DNA of 64,000 bases from Sanderia malayensis (Eukaryota > Cnidaria > Scyphozoa > Semaeostomeae > Pelagiidae). How positions within the stretch are numbered: the stretch's first letter is position 1; each line of letters begins with the position of its first letter. The stretch lies in contig RQOL01000849.1 of the NCBI GenBank assembly GCA_013076295.1, forward strand, positions 62,001-126,000. Direction: 5' to 3'. The translations under genes were made by a program, and so were the position numbers. Under the pieces are notes generated by a model. The model saw nothing but the letters and a program-made list of their open reading frames with translations. It had not been told where the DNA came from and ran no database searches. Positions 1-11,030 of this stretch are shown here, piece after piece.

Positions 1-33
1 AGAAGTATCACATGATTGTTCAGAATTTAAAGA

Positions 34-75
34 ATGCACACGGTTTCACCCATGATTTGAGCCCTCCGTGTGCAT
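34..75. repeat. 10-bp perfect inverted repeat (hairpin)
   Basis: ATGCACACGG (34-43) and its exact reverse complement (66-75) flank a 22-base spacer. This could be a small hairpin or the eroded end of a transposon. No gene is attached to it. Confidence 0.4.
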
Positions 76-144
76 TTTTTCTGCATTGAACAACCTGAAT
101 ATCCTTTCCGTTACTGAAAATCCTCACCACAGCGACCTTGAAAA

Positions 145-290
145 TTCAAATTAGCAAACCAAATTTCTGAAAGAAGCCAAATTAAGCCAAATTTCAGGTC
201 TAAGCCAAATAAAATTTTGCCAAGCACTTTTTAAAAAAGCCAAATTTCTGGAATTTGGTTTAGAAAAAGCAAAAATGGCAGCCCTGGTCA
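145..290. mobile_element. One-ended hAT MITE fragment
   Basis: The segment repeats short GCCAAAT(T) blocks and ends at 277-286 in TGGCAGCCCTG, the reverse complement of the CAGGGCTGCCA start typical of hAT transposons. I see no matching left end, so it is probably truncated. The open frame across it is low complexity and has no protein character. Confidence 0.3.
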
Positions 291-1380
291 ATCGTCGAAT
301 TGCCCCCCACCCCCTGCAATAAGCTCCCTCCAAAAATAAATAGGCCCCCAGGGGGCTAATTCGAGGATTTACGACATGCAGATTGTGAATTCTGCTGTCA
401 CCAAAATTGAAATCTCAACCGGAAGTTTGACTTTTATGATGTTATTTTGACAAGTTTGGTGTTGGTTGACCTGACTCCACACAAGTGTCAGCTTTGAGTT
501 TTGTTGATGCTATCGATTTTTCTGTGACGTCATCAATCATAGGGATTAACAGAAACTCAATGCAGATGAGATTTAGTAATTAAATATTTGTATGCACAAA
601 ATCAGAATAGAACAAATCATTCTAAATTCTCCTTTATTTTCTGTAAGGTATTGTGATTGTGTATTATCAAGTCAACTTCCAGTTTACTGACGGTATGCAG
701 ATATGTAAAGTGACACAATATCTTTGTAATCGCCCAAAAGATATCATAGCACATTGTATGCAGAATATAACATCTGCAGGAAACATCAATAATGCTAGCA
801 TTATCATGAAAATCTACTGGCATGTCAATTTACTCAGCAAGAGAGAGAACCAATTTCTCTCCGCCATTCATATCTGCTGCCATGCAAAGTCAACCCCGAC
901 GAAAACGATACTCTTTGTTCGTCGCACCGTTCGGTTGGATCATCGTCATACGACGAGAACTTGGTGTACGAGCAGATCGGTTTCGATGCATCCTAAAAAT
1001 CATCTACCAATCAACTTTGTCAAGGTCGTTCCCCCTTTCGCTTTGCCACGCTGTGTCTCGTTTTGGATACGAGATCTATCCAAAATGGTCCTAAATGGCG
1101 TTAAAAATAATTCAGAAGTGTTTTGAGTAGAAATTTCAAGGAATTTGCCCCTAAAACACCCTAGTAACCAAGGAAAATGTATCAAAATTCCGTTGCTAAG
1201 GGCCAATTTTTATACTACTACTCAAATATACTAGTTTTGGTGGATTTTTTCTCAGCAAACTTAAAACCATTATACATTACCAAGTAGTGTAATGGCCATT
1301 ACGACAGTAGTAGTACATGAAAGTAGTACATGAAATAAAGATTCTTTTTCAACCATAAAAAAAAATTGCGAGAAAAATTT
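290..1380. other. No recognisable gene; possible MITE scrap
   Basis: At about 300-365 there is a C-rich/G-rich palindromic patch followed by TTCGAGGATTTACG. It resembles the ends and cores of the MITEs at 15468-15895 and 29031-29355. The rest, including an open stretch of about 157 codons on + from 653, shows no domain, repeat or codon pattern that I recognise. Confidence 0.35.
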
Positions 1381-1424
1381 TTCCTGCACATTTTATCGGG
1401 TAACTGCCTCCTTAAAGAATGGGG

Positions 1425-2886
1425 AGAAGTTAAATCATTTATTATTCATGGATAATTTGAAATTGTTTGGCAAAAATGAAAATGAAGTTGACAGTCTGGT
1501 GTCAACTGTTCAGGTGTTTAGTGATGACATCAAGATGGAGTTGGAATCTTAGAATTCGACAGCGTTAAGGAGAAAGAGATGAAAGAAGCATTCGCAACGG
1601 AATATTTCAGAAGGGTTAAACTAGTCTGCAAGAGCAAGTTAAATGGAAAGAATAAAATCAATGCTCTAAATACATGGGCTCTCTCACTTTTGAGATATGG
1701 TGCAGGTATTCTTAACTGGCGAGTAAATGAAGTTGACCAGATGGATAGAAAGACCAGGAAAATTCTAACGATCAATAAAGAGTTCCATCCTAAAAGTGAT
1801 ATCGACCGTCTGTATGTGCCAAGAAAAAAGGGAGGTAGAGGACTGATCAGCTGCAAAAATTGCATAGCCTCTGAAGAGAACAATCTCGGGTGGCATGTTA
1901 ACAATAAGGTCGAGCCTCTTTTAAGAGCTGTTAAAAGACAAGGTACTATTAAGACTGATGAAGCTATCGAGCCAAAAGAGTACAAGAAACGTGAGAAAGA
2001 GAGAGTCTATAATGCCTGGAAGGAAAAAGGAATGTATGGACAGTACCTACGAGATATGGATGGGAAGGATCTTCAGAACTCGTGGAAATGGCTTCAGTCA
2101 AGTGACTTGAAAGGATGCACCGAAGCATTAATTTGCAGTGCCCAAGAACAAGCACTGAGAACAAACAACATCAAACACTTTATTGATAAAAGTCAGGATT
2201 CTCTTCTCTGCAGGATATGTGACCAGAGAAATGAAACAGTCTCTCATATTGTTAGTTAATGTACTGTTCTTGCCCAAAAGGAATACTTAAAACGTCACAA
2301 CAATGTGTGCTAGTACATCCATTGGAGATTATGTAAAAAGTTCGATCTAGAGGCAACGAAAAATTGGTATGAACACAAACCCGAAGGGTGTGTCGAGAAT
2401 GAAAAAGTAAAATTACTGTGGGACTTTGTCGTCCAATGTGATAGGGAAATTATTGCCAGAAAACCTGACATCGTCTTAGTTGATAAGGAGAACAAACTAA
2501 CTAAGATAATTGACGTTGCAATTCCAGGGGATGCAAGAGTTGTGGAAAAGGAAAGGGAGAAAAATGATAAGTATCGGCCATTGCGTGATGAAATAGCGAG
2601 ACTCTGGAGCATGAGGAAAGTAGAGATCATACCAGTTGTTGTTGGTGCATTAGGAGCTGTTTCAAAACAATTTGAAGCATACGTCGAAGCGATAGGGATC
2701 AAGATGAACGTAGAACATGCACAAAAAACAGCTTTGTTAGGCAGCGCCAGGATTTTACGTCTGGTATTAGGACAGTGAGGGAAAAGGAGAAAGAAGTGTG
2801 CTTCCCTAGATATCGGAAAGCTATCCTAAATCGCACTAATACTACCAAAGCAATACCAGCAAGCTTTGTGAATACAAACATTGAAC

Positions 2887-2920
<34 letters not shown>
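1425..2920 (+). pseudogene. R2-type non-LTR retrotransposon 3' end (RT tail + REL endonuclease), decayed
   Basis: This is the C-terminal half of a LINE polyprotein with a restriction-like endonuclease (R2/R4/NeSL/HERO group). It begins near the RT active site, which reads FMDN at about 1445-1456 where FxDD is expected, so the second Asp is lost. A gap and frame change at about 1540-1552 follow: the text jumps from the strand after the active site to GILEFDS, implying an internal deletion of a few dozen residues. From 1552 the frame runs to 2778 with two in-frame stops (TAA at 2257, TAG at 2311). Inside it are a C-x2-C...H...C finger (CRICDQRNETVSHIVS) and the endonuclease signature RKPDIVLVD...IIDVAIPGD...KYRPL (about 2455-2585). 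A short 3' UTR and an (AAT)n tail at 2888-2917 mark the 3' end. It is 5' truncated and dead. Confidence 0.85.
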
Positions 2921-2921
<1 letters not shown>

Positions 2922-3214
2922 AACGAATTATTAAATACTGGTTAATCCAAAATTAAGCAGAGTTAATGTTCGAAAGATAATTGCCTTATTGCATGGCTGC
3001 CAATATACGGTATCTGTTTGCCAAGTCGGATACAAGCTGCCATACACAGCTCATCAACATACCACTGAGACCTGGGGGCCCATTAGAACTGTCACCAAGG
3101 CTTCCCTTGGCAAGTTTTGTAGACCCGGTTTCTTACAATTTTCCCGCTCTATTTATTTTCAAAACTACTCGGAGGTCTTCCCAGTAACGTGTATATTTGC
3201 AACGCCTTATTGCT

Positions 3215-3660
3215 TTTTCCAAATTCGTTTTGGTTTTCGAGATATTTCCAATTTTCGAACTCGAAAATTCTTCGCCCTTTGTTTTCCCGTAATGAGGCCT
3301 TTCTCTTTCTTGTGAGAGGAGGGAGTAATGTTGTCTCCCCTTTACCGTTTTTCTGCATCGCCTAATCCTTTTCAAAACCACTTAGATGTCTTCCCCTTCC
3401 ACTGGACAAGCCTAGAAATTATTTTTTTTTTCGAAATTCCTTATCGTTTCTGAGATATTTCCAATTTTCTAACTCGAAAATTCTTCGCCCTTTGTTTTCC
3501 GTTAACGAGGCCTTTCTCTTTCGTGTGAGAGGATGGAGTGCGTGCTGTTCTTTCGCCTTTTGTTTTGCGTGCGGGGGGACGTGTCCAGAGCTTTGACGCG
3601 TACTGAACCTTTTGAATCGAACAATACGTGTTGTGCTCAGTGACCCCCTGACCATTACGG
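3215..3660. repeat. Imperfect direct duplication, about 212 bp apart
   Basis: The block containing GAGATATTTCCAATTTT, then AACTCGAAAATTCTTCGCCC and a CTTTCTCTTTC/GTGAGAGGA palindrome occurs at 3240-3330 and again about 212 bp later at 3451-3540. Small minus-strand frames in both copies mirror each other because of the duplication. I do not take them as genes. Confidence 0.6.
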
Positions 3661-3845
3661 CGTCTGGATGATGTTATATTTCTGTAAAGATCGATCCTGC
3701 GTTGTTTTGCGTTGCTAAGCCTTTTCGAAACAATGAAACCCTGTTACGTTTCGCACTTATTCGTTTGCGTCCTTTGTTACTCTGGCTTTTCGTTGACAAG
3801 TAAAGTGTGCAATTGATTTTTCATTTTCGAATTTCGAATTTTTGG

Positions 3846-4295
3846 CAAGGTTGGCAGATTCGGGATTTTATCCCGAGATCTCGGGAATATTCAGGGCTGT
3901 TGGGATTTTCCTCGGGATTTAATTTTGGGCAAAAAATCTCGGGATTTCTAGAGAAGAGATTACAAGCGTTTTCCTTTATCATTTCAACCAGGAAAATACA
4001 GAATTCATAGTTTAAGAGCAGCACATTTGATTCACACCATGCCAATCACCATCTGAAAGTAGGATTCATCGATAGAAATGGGACAAAAAGGCCGCAAAGA
4101 AAAAAATGTGTGAAGAACATTGAAAGGAATTTCGTAGAAATTCGTTGCCAAGAGGTAAAAATCTCGTTCCGGTGTGAATGACGTCATCGGAAAACAACAA
4201 AATATATCTCGGGATTTTTTTAGCAAGTTTATTGCATTCTGGGATTTTTCAGGGTTTGATGTGGGGTTTTTATAGAATTCAATCTGGCAACCCTG
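3846..4295. mobile_element. hAT MITE, 450 bp, perfect 8-bp TSD
   Basis: The left end CAAGGTTGGCAGATT and the right end AATCTGGCAACCCTG are inverted repeats with two mismatches. The element is flanked on both sides by ATTTTTGG (3838-3845 and 4296-4303), an 8-bp target duplication as hAT transposases make. The interior is built from GGGATTT/CTCGGGA palindromes and holds no transposase, so it is a non-autonomous copy. The intact duplication suggests it is not very old. Confidence 0.85.
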
Positions 4296-4361
4296 ATTTT
4301 TGGGAGGGCAGGCAAACCGAATGGATTTATTTTGTTGGATGGCTGTTTTATTTTTGCTGCC

Positions 4362-5465
4362 GTTTTACTCGAGATTTCCAACTAAAAGCATCAGGATTTA
4401 GCTGGTAAGTGGCTAAGTTGTTTCTGTTTGCCTTTACTAAATTTCTTTGTACCTTCTTATCTTGATTTCAATATAATCAGGTCTACTGGTTTTTAGAAAT
4501 TTTTACGCGCTCTAAAGTTCTAAATAATTTTTTGCTTTAGAAATCCCCACTGTACTAAATCGAATACTAAAACGATGAATTATCAAATTCTGCTTTTATA
4601 ATTACAGGTCTGGATGCAATGATCTAAATAAGGAATTTCAGAAACACCAATTTCGTGATTTCACTCAACTGAAAGCCTTCAAAGCACGTGGTGCAGTTGT
4701 CTAAAAGCTATTTTGCCCTCCTTTGCCATCAACTGCAATTTTACTTGAATGTTACTCTTCAGAACTTTTACGAGCAGAACTTTACTGGTAAGTGGCTGAG
4801 TTGTTTCTATATTCCTTTACTAAACTTCTTTGTATCCTTCTTATCGTGTTTTCAAGATATTCTGATGAGCTGGTTTATAGAAATTTTTGCGCGCTCTAAA
4901 TTTCTAAATAATTCTTTGCTTTACAAATCTCAACTATATCAAATCGAATACTAAACCGATGAATTATCGAATTCTGCTTTTATAATTACAGGTCTGGATG
5001 CGACGATCTAAATCACGAATTTCAGAAACAGCAATTTCGTGCTCTCACTCAACCGAAGGCCTTCAAAGCACGTGGTCCAGTTGTCTAAAAGCTATTTTGC
5101 CCTCCTTTGCCATCAACTGGAATTTTACTTGAATGTTACTCTTCAGAATTGTTCCGAGCAGAACTCTACTGGTAAGTGGCTAAGTTCCATCTATTTCCTT
5201 TTACTAAACTTCTTTGTATCCTTCTTATCGTGTTTTCAAGATATTCTGATGAGCTGGTTTATAGAAATTTTTGCGTGCTCTAAATTTCTAAATTATTCTT
5301 TGCTTTACAAATCTCCACTATATCAAATCGAATACTAAACCGATGAATAATCAAATTCTGCTTTTATAAGAACAGGTTTGGATACAACGATGTAACTCGT
5401 GAATTTCAGAAACAGCAATTTTGGGATTTCACTGAACCGAAGGCGTTCTAAACACGTGGAGTTGC
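4362..5465 (+). repeat. 383-bp tandem repeat (about 2.7 copies) with exon-like splice signals
   Basis: The donor-like CTG|GTAAGTGGCT recurs at 4402, 4785 and 5169 (spacing 383 and 384). Each unit also has a branch/pyrimidine stretch and acceptor TTTTATAATTACAG ending at 4607 and 4991. The third unit has a diverged acceptor at about 5375. The two complete acceptor-to-donor intervals, 4608-4787 and 4992-5171, are both exactly 180 bp. One frame of these intervals is open except for a shared in-frame TAA after GxVV. They could be duplicated non-coding exons, terminal exons, or a satellite that resembles exons by chance. The first unit is 5' truncated. No protein family is recognisable. Confidence 0.6.
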
Positions 5466-5469
5466 CTAA

Positions 5470-6780
5470 AAGCTATTTTGCTGAACTACTATTGCCGACT
5501 TGCCATCCGCCTGCTAACATTGTGGCTTCATCGTTCAAGCACATCAAATTCTTTCTGGATCAGATAAACGCTGAAAAGGTTGCTTCAATCCCACTTGGAT
5601 TCTAAAAGTGCCTGTCACTGAGCGTGATTCGCTATTCAAAACACGAAAGTTGTGGATTTTGGCCTGTGAAAGATGTGAGTAAATTGTTTAAAAACTTTCA
5701 TGATCTGCTGTATTTAAAAGCATTTATATTTAATCATTTTCGACTGGTACCTGGGTGTGTAAAAGCATTCAACTTCGAGGCCCCTGTACAATTTTCATAA
5801 TGGGCTTTCGTATTGCTTTCATGGAATTCGTGTAGTTATAAACATGCGTTATTGAGTGCCAATTGGTGTATTAAAATTGTGTATTCTATAATCGAAATCT
5901 CGAATGAAATTGATAAATTCAGTCCGAATCTGCTTTCTCATATTATGGGCCAGGGCGCACTACCATCTGGATTAACTTTGTCAAACCCGATATTCCCACA
6001 CTAATTAGAAGTCGCTTTTCATGTTCTACAAACGTGATCCAATTATCGCTTGGAGGACAACATTTCAGGGTATGTTGATTATCAGCAGCACGTCATCGAA
6101 CTGTCAATACTCAACAGCGTACACAAAACAGCACACTCTTTTATCTATCTTGGACTTGCTTGTTTTGAATCTTTGAATATTGAGAATTTCCAACATTTGT
6201 TTTATACGCGTAACGATGAAAGCAATGAAAACCAAACTGATAGCAATCAAATTACTTGGCACCAGCCACATCCACTGAATTTTGGAACTCTACAAATACG
6301 TTCAAATATATACTGCCTGGGCTGTGACAAAAAACGCAGCAACCAGTCCAGCAAAGTATGATAACAGTTTCAACTGTACAAGAAAAAGTTGCTAAAAGTA
6401 AAAAGGCTAAAACTACAGAATATAAATCGCACTGTGGGAGAAACGAACCATTTATTATAACTTTGAGTTGAGTAAAAACAACTCGTTTACAACGCTCATT
6501 CTCAAGAATTTTAGTCGCGTGCATGCTATTGATGTGGAGCATTGTATTTTCAAGGTGTTAGTAAATGTTAGAGCCAGATCCGCCTGATCATGCTGGTTTA
6601 TCAGAGATTTTCCAGTGAAAGTGCAGCTCTGGGGCTGCGCGACGGAACCTTTGAAGATTTTCCATTACGCCCCCTTTATCGAGAATTCATTTTTCACCGG
6701 GCGCATCTCCATCAATTAACTTATCAGTGCGGCCCTTCTGTGAGATGTCAACGTACATCAACTTTATCGAGTTTTTCAGT
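5470..6780. other. No recognisable gene
   Basis: Unremarkable AT-rich sequence. The longest frame (about 103 codons from 6050 on +) has no family resemblance, repeat or signal sequence that I can support. Confidence 0.4.
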
Positions 6781-6789
6781 GTGGTGCGC

Positions 6790-7260
6790 CCTCCCCCCTT
6801 ATGTACTCACAAATCGGATCCTTTGTTCACAAAGTTTCTCTGCATGGGGCTCGAGTTGAGGCGTTTCTGCCACAGTGGCTAAATGGCTAAAATAGCTGCT
6901 GAAATTTGTGCATCGTGAAAAACATGGACCCGGAACAAATTGGAATGGCAATCGGGGCTCGGGATTACATGCACCGTGTGCTCGGGAGAGATTTGATCTG
7001 TATTTTTTAAATTGTTTATTCCTTAATCAAAATCTGGATCCAATGGATCAATTCATTCGCAATGGTTTTCTGATATTACTCGCAAACCTGATCTATTGTT
7101 CACGGAGCTTCTTCTCTGCGTGGGTTTTGAGTTGAGGTGTTTCTGGCACGCGGAATAAAGTGCCGGATTTCTCGCATCAGGGGAAAACATGGACCTGGAA
7201 CAACCTGGAATGGAAACCGGGGCTCGGGGGTTCCATGGACTATGTGTTTGGGGAATGGAT
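6790..7260. repeat. Diverged direct duplication, about 265-271 bp
   Basis: ACTCxCAAA...GATC...TTGTTCAC, then TTGAGxTGAGGxGTTTCTG and ACATGGACCYGGAACAA, occur at 6807-6940 and again at 7078-7205, followed in both by GGGGCTCGGG. The copies are well diverged and no coding function is evident. Confidence 0.5.
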
Positions 7261-7324
7261 GGAACTAATAAAACTTGCATAATTTCAACTGAAAGTAGAT
7301 TACTTTGCGCATCCATCCCACATT

Positions 7325-8520
7325 TTTGACGATCGCTCTTCCACTCAGATTAAAGGCCAAAACAACAGAAACCCATCCCAATTTTTGTTGAAGATCACTG
7401 TCCCACTTAGGTCGAAAGCCAAAGCAACAGAAACCCACCCCAATTTTTGTTGAAGATCACTGTCCCGCTCAGATTGAAGGCCAAAACAACAGAAACCCAC
7501 CCCAATTTTTGTTGAAGATCACTGTCCCGCTCAGATTGAAGGCCAAAACAACAGAAACCCACCCCAATTTTTGTTGAAGATCACTGTCCCACTTAGGTCG
7601 AAAGCCAAAGCAACAGGACCCACGCCCACCCCAATTTTGTTGAAGATCACTGTCCCGCTCAGGTCGAAGGCCAAAACAACAGAAACCCACCCCAATTTTT
7701 GTTGAAGATCACTGTCCCGCTCAGATTGAAGGCCAAAGCAACGGAAACCCACCCCAATTTTTGTTGAAGATCACTCTCCCGCTCAGGTCGAAGGCCAAAA
7801 CAACAGAAACCCACCCCAATTTTTGTTGAAGATCAATGTCCCGCTCAGATTGAAGGCCAAAACAACAGAAACCCACCCCAATTTTTGTTGAAGATCACTG
7901 TCCCGCTCAGGTCGAAGGCCAAAACAACAGAAACCCACCCCAATTTTTGTTGAAGATCACTGTCACGCTCAGATTGAAGGCCAAAACAACGGAAACCCAC
8001 CCCAATTTTTGTTGAAGACCACTCTCCCGCTCAGGTCGAAGGCCAAAACAACAGAAACCCACCCCAATTTTTGTTGAAGATCAATGTCCCGCTCAGATGG
8101 AAGGCCAAAACAACAGAAACCCACCCCAATTTTTGTTGAAGATCACTGTCCCGCTCAGATTGAAGGCCAAAGCAACAGAAACCCACGCCACTTTTCTTGA
8201 AGATCGCTGTTCCGCTCAGATCGAAGGCCAAAACAACAGAAACTCACCCCAATTTTTGTTGAAGATGACTGTCCCACTCAGACCGAAGGCCAAAACAACA
8301 TAACCCCATCCCACTTTTGTTGAACATCACTGTCCCACTCAGATGGAAGGCCAAAACAACAGAAGCCCACACCACTTTTCTTGAAAATCGCAATTCCACT
8401 CAGATCGAAGGCCAAAACAACTGAAACCCACCCCACTTTTTTTTGAAGATCGCTGTTCCACTCACATCGAAGGCCAACATACTAGGGAGGTGGCGCGCGA
8501 AGCGCGCCAGCCTTCCTAGT
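7325..8520. mobile_element. Helitron-like non-autonomous element: 62-bp minisatellite plus 40-bp palindromic terminus
   Basis: About 18 copies of a 62-bp unit (core GTTGAAGATCACTGTCCCGC, then AAGGCCAAAACAACAGAAAC) run from 7325 to 8480. The array stops at a 40-bp near-palindrome (8481-8520) running from ACTAGGGAGG through the hairpin GGCGCGCGAAGCGCGCC to CCTTCCTAGT. A GC hairpin a few bases before CTAG, followed by T, matches how Helitron/Helentron 3' ends are built. Non-autonomous Helentron relatives in invertebrates often carry minisatellite cores. The left boundary is not defined. Open frames across the array result from the repeat. Confidence 0.6.
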
Positions 8521-10505
8521 CAAGGTTCTATTATACGAGGCCATCTGGATATTGTTGCTATGGTACAACAATACAAAGTTTTGTTTTCAACGTGCCAAAA
8601 ATTTCTTAGGATCGTTATTCAGCAACTTGAAACAGCTAAATTTTTCTTACCTCATGACCTTACTTTTACATATTAATATAGTAGACACATTAAAAATAAT
8701 GCAGAGATTTATTTATTAAATGTATAGCTATTAACTCCGTTACTAAAATTTCTGACTTCTTTTTGGACAGTTTTTAGATAGCCACTTTTATGACATTTAA
8801 TTCTGCAAGAATCTGATTTTATAATTAATGTTATCAATAAAATAAAAAATTTCACTAATATCGTGTCAAACAAGCGTATCTGCAGCTTACTATTTACCAT
8901 TTAATCACTGTATTCCTCTTAAAGTATTTGAAGTTTAGTTTTTCAACATTAGTTCATTTGCTGGAATTGATTTGAGTTTATTTTTGTATGCTATTCTCTT
9001 TCAGTACCATTAACGTATATATTCCAAGTTTACGTTTTTCAGTACAATTTTGTTAAAAAATCATATGTACAGCCTACTACTTGCCATTTATTCACTGTTA
9101 TTCGCTCTTCCAGTACATACAGTTTAGTCGTTCAACATTGGTTCATTTTCTGGAATTGATTTGAGTCCATTTTGGTATGTACTTTTCTTTCAATGCCATT
9201 AACAGAGTTTTAATTTTTTCACAATAATTTTGTTAAAGAAGCATATGTACATCTTATTACTTACCATTTAAATATTGTTATTGCTCTTCCAGAATTTACA
9301 GTTTGGTCGTTCGAAATTGGTTCATTTTCTAAAATGTTTCATATTTTGGTGTGTATTACTCTTTCAATGCTATTTTAGTAAATGTTGATAAATCTATATT
9401 CACTAATTAATCGAGGGTTGTTCTCGATGAAGCTGACTTACGAAGGCTTGAGCTTGAGGCTTGAGAGAAGAGTTCCAAAGTCAGTCTAGTACGAGTTGTC
9501 GAAGAGTCTCTCTTGAGAGTGAACACAACGGTGATCAAGCTTTTTCTATCACTCTATTTCTCAACTAACTAACTACTAGCGTACAATGAATATTTATAAT
9601 TGGTTTAAGGAAACGGAATATAATTTGGTTTTACGTAAATCGTGAATAATATGGAAAAGGTAAGGCCATTGTGAGTAGTGAAAATATGCTAAAAAAACAC
9701 ATAGGTGAAGTAAATGTAAACATTCTCAATTCCTGCCTGTCATGCATTGTTGTTAATAATTTTGTAGCCAGATAAATTAATTAACGTTTAGGTGACAAGA
9801 AGCCAAATCAATGGCGGGGCGTCATTTTCTATGCGAAAAGGACCTAACATGATATAGCATAGGAATGCAAAGACGGCATACGTCAATTCTCCTTAACCAA
9901 TAAGACTACGGCAAACAAACTCGTGACTAACACCTAGCATTCAGAACAAATCATCTGTTTTTCTAATTCTCCCTCACTCAATTGTGTGTGCCGTGCTAGA
10001 GACACACGAATTCGAATTCTTATTCAAGACAAAAATTTCCCGCCATCCCACCCTCCTACTGTTACCTAGCGTACCTTTTATGGATTGATTTTACTACTTA
10101 CTTTACTATTATTATTATCGTGTTTAATGTTATCTTCATTCTACTGCCGTACGTATATAGTTATAGTATATTAGTTATTAAAACATTAACTTTGCCAGGA
10201 CACCTAGCGTGCCAGACTTTTCTGTTTCAATTTTGTTATCTTATCGCATTCCAGTATATCAGTAATATTAAGTTGCATTTAGAGAATTTATCCGATTTTT
10301 CTATCTATGTTATTATATATCTTCTTGCATTATCAATAAAATGAAATGGTTCCTCTGGTGGCAAGCCTCACTCATACGGCCGGTCAGATTTTGTTTTGAA
10401 ATTGTTGAATAATACTGGGGATCTCCAGCATCCTTCAAATATCAACCACATACGTCACTCATTTTAAGTCGGTTCCGGCATTAGAAAAACGTTGACTCAC
10501 TTACA
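8521..10505. other. AT-rich gene-free stretch with a diverged tandem repeat
   Basis: Three diverged copies of a unit of about 180-190 bp occur at about 8886-9075, 9076-9253 and 9254-9420, each beginning ACTxxTTxCCATTTA. Shared landmarks are GxTxxTTCAACATTxGTTCATTT and AATTTTGTTAAA. The remainder shows no gene. Confidence 0.5.
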
Positions 10506-10507
10506 CA

Positions 10508-11030
10508 TGCCGCCTGGCTACGGGGCGTCCCCGTGCGCGGGCAGCTTTTAAACTATTGATGAAAGAAAATAGGATTCAAGTTCAAAAGGTGTCCAAGAGG
10601 CCTTGCCTCATGATACCTATGCATCGCCTGGCAACGGGGCACTCCCCTGTGCGCGTGGCATGCATTTTCAAAAATATGGTCAAAGAAAACATGATTGCTT
10701 TTCAAAGGTGTCCAACAGGCCTTGCCGCATGATACCTATGCATCGCCTGGCAACGGGGCACTCCCCTGTGCGCGGGGCATGCATTCTCAAAGATATGGTC
10801 AAAGAAAACATGGTTGCTTTTCAAAGGTGTCCAAGAGCCCTTGCCTCATGATACTTATGCATCGCCTGGCAACGGGGCACTCCCCTGTGCGCAGGGCATG
10901 CATTTTCAAAGATGTGGTCAAAGAAAACATGATTGCTTTTCAAAGGTGCCCAAGAGGCCTTGCCTCGTGATACCTATGCATTGCCTGGCAACGGGGCACT
11001 CCCCTGTGCGCGGGGCATGCGTTTCAAAAA
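10508..11030. repeat. 119-bp minisatellite, about 4.4 copies
   Basis: Full units start at 10588, 10707, 10826 and 10945 (GGTGTCCAAGAGGCCTTGCC..., with CGCCTGGCAACGGGGCACTC inside). A diverged partial unit precedes them from about 10508. Because 119 is not a multiple of 3, a frame that is open in one copy reappears in a different frame in the next. The overlapping 80-95-codon frames are therefore products of the repeat and not genes. Confidence 0.9.

Noticed and set aside
653..1126. 157-codon + frame
   Set aside because: No family, no repeat, overlapping frames on both strands; most likely chance.
7469..8303. Small FGL/FWPS-type frames on both strands
   Set aside because: They are translations of the 62-bp minisatellite.
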